NCBI RefSeq assembly: GCF_024713975.1
Contig: NC_091103.1
Span: forward strand, 5,150,001 to 5,214,000
Length of the DNA: 64,000 bases
DNA from: Paralichthys olivaceus
Taxonomy: Eukaryota; Chordata; Actinopteri; Pleuronectiformes; Paralichthyidae
Direction: 5' to 3'
In this document: in pieces, positions 57,551-64,000 of the stretch
How positions within the stretch are numbered: the stretch's first letter is position 1
Layout: every line of letters begins with the position of its first letter
The notes under the pieces: generated by a model
The model's database searches: none
What the model was told of the DNA's origin: nothing
What the model saw: the letters and a program-made list of their open reading frames with translations, nothing else
Made by a program: the position numbers and the translations under genes

Positions 57551-57631
57551 CACACACACACACGCACACACACACACATGCGCGCGCACACACACACACA
57601 CACACACGAGCGCGCGCGCACACACACACAC
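57551..57631 (+). repeat. CA/CG alternating tract in the serpine2 3' UTR
   Basis: About 80 bp of nearly perfect purine-pyrimidine alternation with embedded CGCGCG blocks at about 57580-57587 and 57610-57619, in the transcribed 3' UTR. Such tracts favour left-handed Z-DNA or Z-RNA. Confidence 0.9.
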
Positions 57632-58029
57632 TTTTGCTGTAGACTTTATGTACAGTGTGGACATATGATGTAATTTGTTATAAATATTGCTTTTTATGTT
57701 TCTCATTTTCTGTAATGCATAACATGCTTTATACAATGTTTTGCAGACTAAGTTTTCTGAAAAGTTTTAATTTTTTTATACTTTTTATTTTGACTTTATT
57801 ACATTTTTAAGACTTGTGTATTTTCTCAACTCTGAAATAATTTACTTTTTTTTTTCTTTCATTGCATCACTTTCAGTTTAAAAGCTTTCCATCTGAAGTC
57901 AAGTCACTCCAGTTCATTCTAAGCTTCACTCCTCAGTTACCTTGAACACTTGACATTCAGCTACTTAAATATGATTCTTTCCTTCACTGAGGAAGTCTTC
58001 TCTTATTATACCTGCTTCATATTTGAGAA

Positions 58030-58035
58030 AATAAA
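58030..58035 (+). terminator. serpine2: serpine2 polyadenylation signal
   Basis: AATAAA about 570 nt after the stop codon, giving a 3' UTR of about 590 nt. No stronger hexamer was noticed nearer the stop. Confidence 0.65.
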
Positions 58036-59300
58036 TACACATATTTAAAACACCAATGATTTCTCTTCATTTAAGTGCAGTAATAATATTTAGTTCATGT
58101 GACTTGGGTACTGTTTTAATTTATATCATGTCTCTGACAATTATATTTGAAATATATGATGGTGTTTCTTTATCCAGAAACAATTTATACAGTATATTTT
58201 GTAAACCACCTATATTGACGCCCATGTGTGGCTATATGAGAGGTAGGCTGTGTTCAGGATGCTTCTGTCACTTTCACACAGACTCATACAAACTGGTGTC
58301 AAATTATTAAAGGAAGAACATGGATACATAAACATAGATCTAAAATCAGAATTTCAAGTTTTGAAATGAGAAAATAAGTCAGTTCCAAATTCATAGTTTG
58401 ATTTCCTAAGTTAGGGCTGTCCAAGTGACAGAACTTATATTTATGATTAAAAGTTACATAAATTCCAACTATAACGGTGATATTTTTACTGTTGAATTGC
58501 AGCTTTCAAATTTAGAAATCAACATTTTTTTTGTCTTAGTATTGTTAGTCCAAAGGCTAGGTGTTGGAATTTTATGAGTTATAATAAAGGTTTTAATATA
58601 TATTTAGAAATTGACAAAAAACAACCTTTTTCATCCACCTAGTGGAAATTTTATATCTTAAATTTGAATTTCAGTTATAGAAAGCATTGATTTTGAATTG
58701 GACATAATTTGTTTTGTAGATGTTGAACTCCTTATTCAAGAATTTTAATTTAATGTTCCTAAAGTTGAGGTATGTGGAAATAACCCTAGTCTAAAACGGG
58801 TTACTTAGTGAAACTTTATATTATAGAGTTTAACAGAGGCTTGATTTAAAATGTTCTCCTGGAAATTCCATATCAGTTTGAAATTGGTCAAAACTTTTGT
58901 TTTCTGTGGTAGATTTTGAACTCCTGATTCTATGATTGCAATTTACATTCTTTAACTTGAAGTTTAAGAACTGCTGTGATATTTCAAATAAGAGTTTGGA
59001 ATTGCAATGCTAGATTTGGAAATTAAAACGACTAGAGCTTGGAAATGATGTTGTTAAATTACACTTCACACTGCAAACAAACATCAGGTCTAGAGATCTA
59101 GATCTGGAATTTCAGAAGTACATGCTGAGGCATACTAAACAGATTGAACGTGTTGTTATGGTATGACACTGTAGTTAGTGTATGTAGTTTATCCCCCTGG
59201 TTTGATATTTAAAGAGAGAGAAAGGATTTTTTCTGTGTATGCAGTCAGTCGTGGGGTCCCATGTGGATCACCGGTGCACTTCAAAGCTCCATCTGAATAA
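58036..59300. other. AT-rich spacer serpine2-wdfy1
   Basis: No gene seen; in particular no piece of mrpl44. The part 58640-58970 appears to contain two diverged copies of one sequence about 193 bp apart (GAACTCC at 58725 and 58918, with similar flanks). Confidence 0.5.
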
Positions 59301-59620
59301 GAAGATGATCAAAATATATAATTCGTCCTGAACCTATGTAGCTGATGTAGCTGATGCAATGGAAGAACTCGTGGTGCGTTTCTGTCTCTCTGCTGATGCA
59401 GTGTGTGAAACCCTTCTGACCCACTTGCCGGTGAGGGGTTATTACGGTACCCGGTGAACCTCCATCCTCTCACGTTCATCCCAGCGCGATCCGGTTGTTG
59501 CGCAGTGGCCGCGCTGATTACGGTAATCCTGCCAGTGTCAGCTGATCCTCCTCCACTGGGTCTGACCGAGGAGGAGAAACCAGCCGGAGCAAAACACTGA
59601 CTGCTGCCACGGTTCGAGTC
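59301..59620 (+). promoter_or_regulatory. wdfy1: wdfy1 promoter and 5' UTR
   Basis: CpG-rich sequence directly upstream of the wdfy1 start, in contrast to the AT-rich spacer to its left. The 126-codon open frame on the minus strand here (59309-59689) is a by-product of this composition. No TATA box is evident. Confidence 0.5.
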
Positions 59621-60470
59621 ATGGCTGCGGAGATTCACTCGAGGCCCCAGACCGCCAGACCGGTTCTCCTCAACAAGATCGAGGGCCACTCGGACGCCGT
59701 CAACATCGCCGTTTTGATCCCGAAGGAGGATGGAGTGATCACGGTCAGCGAGGACAGGTGAGCTCGCCGAGGAGGCTAGCGGTAGCCTATAGCGGTAGCC
59801 TAGCGGGATCCGTGTATTTGCTGGTCATTACGCTTGTAATCCCTGGTGCACTGGGTCACAAAAAAGCGACGAATCGAGAGATAAGAAACCTTTTCTAACT
59901 ATTTTTGTGGTTGTTGTTGTTGTAATACGTGACACCGGGTTCAGCAGAGGAGGGTGAGGGAGGTAGACATCCATCAAGAGGGTCCTCTCTCCATAGAATA
60001 TCCGGGAACGAACTACCAACCCTGCGTAAAACTAAACCGGACATAAACATGTAGTTTCCACTCTGTCATGTTCGCAGCTCGGGCTCATTGGTCGCTGTGT
60101 TCATCAGTGTTTAAACGTGTTGGGTTGGTTTACATTAACTCAACGCTCACTAGCTGGTTAGCTCCTGCTAATGTTGTAAACATAACCCAAACTAACCAGG
60201 TGCTGCCTTCAAGTGCTCAGCGAGGTCTGCTAGATTTTTTATTTATCTAAAGTCTGTTTAATGGAGTTGTTTTAGCAGGGAACAACAATTAAGTTGTATT
60301 CGTGTGTACACACTCTCCCTGAACATCACACATGGACAACTTGGTTTTATTAGTCAATAGTTTAGCGGTTGATTGAAATCAGCCCCATGTTTTTAGCAGG
60401 AGCCTGAAGGCATCTTTAACCTGACAGATCTCTCTGAGTCAGCAACGTGACACACATCAGTCACATCAGT

Positions 60471-60519
<49 letters not shown>

Positions 60520-63500
60520 GTTATGGTGGCTGTCATGCTCGGGTTTCAAGTGTGAAGAAGCAACATCCTCATTCAGAGAGAAAGGACATTAGAGGCTGTG
60601 AAGAAATGTGATGCAGTTTCCAACACCGCACGTCTAAACCACTTGATATTGAAAAGGGAAGTTGTTTGTTTGTCGGAGGTGCAGCACTCTCAAATTCTGG
60701 TTCCTTGATTTGAAGCAGACGCTGCTTCTCAAAGCGCCTGTTTCACTCTGCAGATATCTTGCAGAAATAGAAGTAAAACCTTAAGTTTGGTTCCTCATAA
60801 AGGTTGTTGGATGGAAACTCTTTCAGGGTTGGTACATATGACCTTTGCAAAGTTGTCCTGTTTCTGTTTCTGGTTAGGGCTGCTAAAGCTTGTCCTACGT
60901 ATTAATATCCATTTAAGATCAATAGATGTTAATAATGGTCAAAAATCTGTCAAAAGTTACAACAAAATACTAGAAGCTGGTAAAGATCAGACGTACATTG
61001 TCAGAAGTGCTGAATTATAAATTCTTAAATGTGTTTCAATAGTAATGTTAACCAGCTGAAACGACTGAAACTAATAAATGTGCAATCCTCCCCCACTCAG
61101 TGTTGCCTTATGATCAGAGTCCAGCTTTGTGTGTGAAGAGTATTAGGGCTCGTTTCCCAGATGAGGATTAACTCCTAGTCCTGGGTAAAGAGTTTTTTTC
61201 AATTGATATTTCAGTTCCAAAGTGTAAGGTCTCATTTTCATCTACAGCTCCTCATGTAAACATGTAACAAAGTAGATGAATCTGTAGCAGAGAGCTTTCA
61301 ATGGGATGTTTTGACTTGTTTCCTCAGAACGATTCGGGTATGGCTGAAGAGAGACAGCGGTCAGTACTGGCCAAGTATCTACCACACAGTCTCCTGTAAG
61401 TACGACTACACTGTTTCTGTCAGAAAAGGAAAAATGGATGTTTGCCTGTGTGTTGACCAAAAAGATTTCCAGTCATGCAATACGATGCATGTATCGAGTG
61501 AGGTCGCCGCTCATGGAGAATCTTTGTGTCTTTCTCCCTCAGCTCCATGCTCTTGCATGTCATACCACCATGACAGCAGACGCATCTTCATAGGCCAGGA
61601 CAATGGAGCTGTTGTGGTGAGTAACACTAACTCCAGCAAATGGCCTCATATTCTCGCTGCAAGCCTTTAGTAGTTCAAACAGATGAGTTAGAAAAGAAGC
61701 TGCATATCTGGTTTAAAATGGGCCACAGTGTCAATGTTTGGGCTCCTCCAAATGTGAGCAGAATAGTTCTTAGAGTTGACACTGTGTGTGTGTGTGTTTG
61801 CTTTGCCCTCCAGGAGTTTCTCATCTCTGAAGATTTCAACAAGATGAGCCATGTCAAAACATATCCAGGTGAGAATTTGAGATCAGAACAAATTGCATGT
61901 AACTGTCAAGCAACAATAATCAAGCACTGCAGCTGTGGTAATGCAATTCATTTTTCTGTGTCCATTAACGACCATGTATGATTGAGAAACTAGCTTCATG
62001 TAACTTTACAGGCTGTGCTTATTTTGTAATATTTTCCTTGCTGATGCAAGAATAAATGTTCCAGTTATTTTCTTCCTCTACCACATATCATTGCAATAAT
62101 AATTTGAATCCATGTCCTTCCTATTTTACCTTTTAATTCAAGCTCTTCAGTAAAATGCACTGGTTCTCCTGTTCAGGAAAATTATTTCCATGACACAGTG
62201 ATTTCATTTTTATCTACACTCACTTGCTAATTTGTTAGGTACACCTAGATAAAACTGAAGCAGTATAATGCAATAAATCCTCCTCTGATGAGCTTTATGA
62301 TGTTGAGATAAGGAGCTGAAATGTTTTTAAATGGTTATTTCCAAGGCTGTAATTTAATCAATATTGAATTTAAGTTTAACATAAATACATAAATAAAGCA
62401 TTGGCCACAAACAATAAATTGAGGTGTGAACAGATTCACTCAGAGCTGTCCACTTGTGATCACATCACCCAGGATGGATGTTAACACCAGGTCTGAACAG
62501 GGCCTCACTTCCACCAAGCCTGTTGCTTTACAGTACAATACAGCACACGTCTCCACTGGAATGTTCCATCTGGTTTCCACCACTTACAGTTATAGAGAAT
62601 CAACCACTGCTAAAAAACATGACTCACAATCAGATCACATTCACATGTGTCTAAGAAATTTCCTCAGAGTTGCTGACAAGGAAATTGTCCAATAATCAAA
62701 AAACTGTCAGGTTATAAATTTATATGAGAAAATGACTTTGGAATTTAGTTTGGAAGAACTTTCCTCTCTGTCGTTCACTTTAATTACTTAACACAATCTG
62801 TGTTGCATTAGTATACAGCAACACACAGTGTTTGTGGTGACAGTGTCTTTTGCAATTACAATCTTATTCAAGTCTGTTCTTCAGTAGATACTAGAAGAAA
62901 AAACTTCTAGAGGAGAAGAGAGAGAGGACCACAGTTTCAGCTTCACAGGCTGGATTCATGGCTGTGGTTTGGTCACGAGGCTGGAAAATACAAGGAATTT
63001 GAAGTAGTTTAGGGTAAAATATAAAATACACACATTATAACTTTATGTAGGATAATATTCGACTTGAATATAGTTTTACTTTCGCCCCAATTGTGATTTG
63101 ACCCCTAAGTTCATTTGAAAGTCTCTTATGTTTTTCAAGAAAAATGTTCTCAAAAATGAATTAAATAATCACAACCAGCATACAATTATTTTATGACTGA
63201 ATTGTTAGATGATGGTGTGTGTGTGTGTTTGTGTTTATGTGTGTATCTGTGTGTGTTTTGCAGCCCACCAGAACCGTGTGTCAGATATGGTGTTCTCCCT
63301 GGAGAGTGAGTGGGTGGTGAGCACTGGTCATGACAAGAGTGTTAGCTGGATGTGCACCCAGAGTGGAAGCATGCTGGGGAGACACTACTTCACCGCCTGG
63401 GCCTCCTGCCTACAGTATCCTTCATTCAGTCATTGTGTGCGTTAGTACCACTCAGTTAAGTGTCTTTTTAACGTGTGGAGCCAGTTGAAGCCCTGACTGT

Positions 63501-63621
63501 ACTCTCAGATACGATCACGAGACGCAACACACCTTCGTTGGCGATTACTCAGGACAGATCACGCTATTGAAACTGGAAAAGCAGACGTATTCTACAATCA
63601 CCACGCTGAAGGGTCATGAAG
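59621..63621 (+). CDS. wdfy1: WD-repeat and FYVE protein WDFY1, N-terminal part
   Basis: Endosomal phosphatidylinositol-3-phosphate-binding adaptor; mammalian WDFY1 links endosomal TLR3/4 to TRIF. Six exons are in the window: 59621-59757, 61328-61395, 61543-61616, 61814-61868, 63264-63414, 63509-63621, giving 199 codons plus one base, in phase throughout. The start MAAEIHSRPQTARPVLLNKI is almost identical to human. The WD repeats follow: TIRVWLKRDSGQYWPSIYHT, SYHHDSRRIFIGQDNGAVVE, VSTGHDKSVSWMCTQSGSML and FVGDYSGQITLLKLEKQT. The remaining WD repeats and the FYVE zinc finger lie beyond the right edge. wdfy1 is preferred over wdfy2 because the gene follows serpine2, as on human 2q36; protein likeness alone would not fully separate them. 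Confidence 0.93.
60472..60517. repeat. CA microsatellite
   Basis: A 46-bp AC tract in wdfy1 intron 1. Confidence 0.95.
61869..63263 (+). other. wdfy1 intron 4
   Basis: A 1.4-kb intron. A fragment at about 62215-62256 (TACACTCAC, then TTTGTTAGGTACACCTAG) resembles the suspected repeat at 44962. The 3' end of the intron is TG-rich up to the acceptor. No coding exon seen. Confidence 0.5.
63415..63508 (+). other. wdfy1: U12-type (minor spliceosome) intron of wdfy1
   Basis: The exon ends CTACA and the intron begins GTATCCTT, the U12-type donor consensus. The acceptor is CTCTCAG at 63508, and a branch-like CCCTGAC lies at 63491-63497, its A about 12 nt before the exon, in the range used by U12 introns. 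Only this placement restores the family sequence CLQYD in phase; no ordinary GT donor with a U2 consensus does. The intron is 94 nt. Confidence 0.8.
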
Positions 63622-64000
63622 GTAAAGACACGTTTATTTGTTTTTCGCATAGTTTAGGTGAGTAATCAGCTCTGTTTGTCTCACGCACCTCTATGCATCA
63701 GAAGACTCGGATGTTGCATATGCAGGTGTGGCTGCAATAAATAATACATGACCCAGATTCCTCTACATGACTTCATAATAAGAGAAAAAAGCTCATTCGA
63801 CAAAGCCACAAACATGTCATGGTATGTAGCATTTTAAAAAAGCAAAAACAAATTATCCTGATTGTTCCTTTGTAAGTGATCCAGTGTTAATATGAGTCAG
63901 GGTTTAAAGGCCATGTTAGTAAGTCATACAAGTTCAATCACCACCATTTCCCATAAACGCACTTTTTCTACCTTCCTTGTGCCCATTACTCATCACTGGT

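Noticed and set aside
59309..59689. A 126-codon open frame on the minus strand
   Set aside because: It is antisense to the wdfy1 first exon and CpG-rich promoter, matches no known family and has no splice or start support.

Overview
The window is vertebrate nuclear DNA, almost certainly from a ray-finned (teleost) fish. Evidence: genes split into many short exons with GT-AG introns, proteins close to their human counterparts, frequent CA/TG microsatellites, Tc1-like transposase remains, and retroposon tails of a kind common in teleosts. I cannot name the species. Five protein-coding genes are present. Their exon chains were rebuilt from splice sites and reading phase, and every chain is phase-consistent.

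Left part, minus strand: eif4g1 (1-27.7 kb) encodes translation initiation factor eIF4G. Its first 1151 codons lie in 18 coding exons here, and the rest runs off the left edge. Upstream on the same strand is psmd2 (28.6-37.5 kb), a complete 906-residue proteasome base subunit in 21 coding exons. This is the same head-to-tail PSMD2-EIF4G1 pair as on human 3q27.

Right part, plus strand: an S28-family serine peptidase resembling thymus-specific protease (prss16, 38.6-48.5 kb, 9 exons, 492 residues); serpine2 (glia-derived nexin, 52.6-57.5 kb, 8 coding exons, 396 residues); and the first six coding exons of wdfy1 (59.6 kb to the right edge). serpine2 followed by wdfy1 matches the human 2q36 order, but the mrpl44 gene that I recall between them in human is not seen. 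prss16 therefore sits at the join of two ancestral synteny blocks.

These are ordinary cellular genes rather than one functional cluster. Introns and spacers hold transposon remains, microsatellites and a few points of interest: a C/D-box snoRNA candidate inside eif4g1, a minor-spliceosome (U12-type) intron in wdfy1, a NAGNAG tandem acceptor and a six-codon upstream ORF overlapping the start codon in eif4g1, and a long CA tract beginning five bases after a serpine2 splice donor begins. I found no convincing undescribed system.
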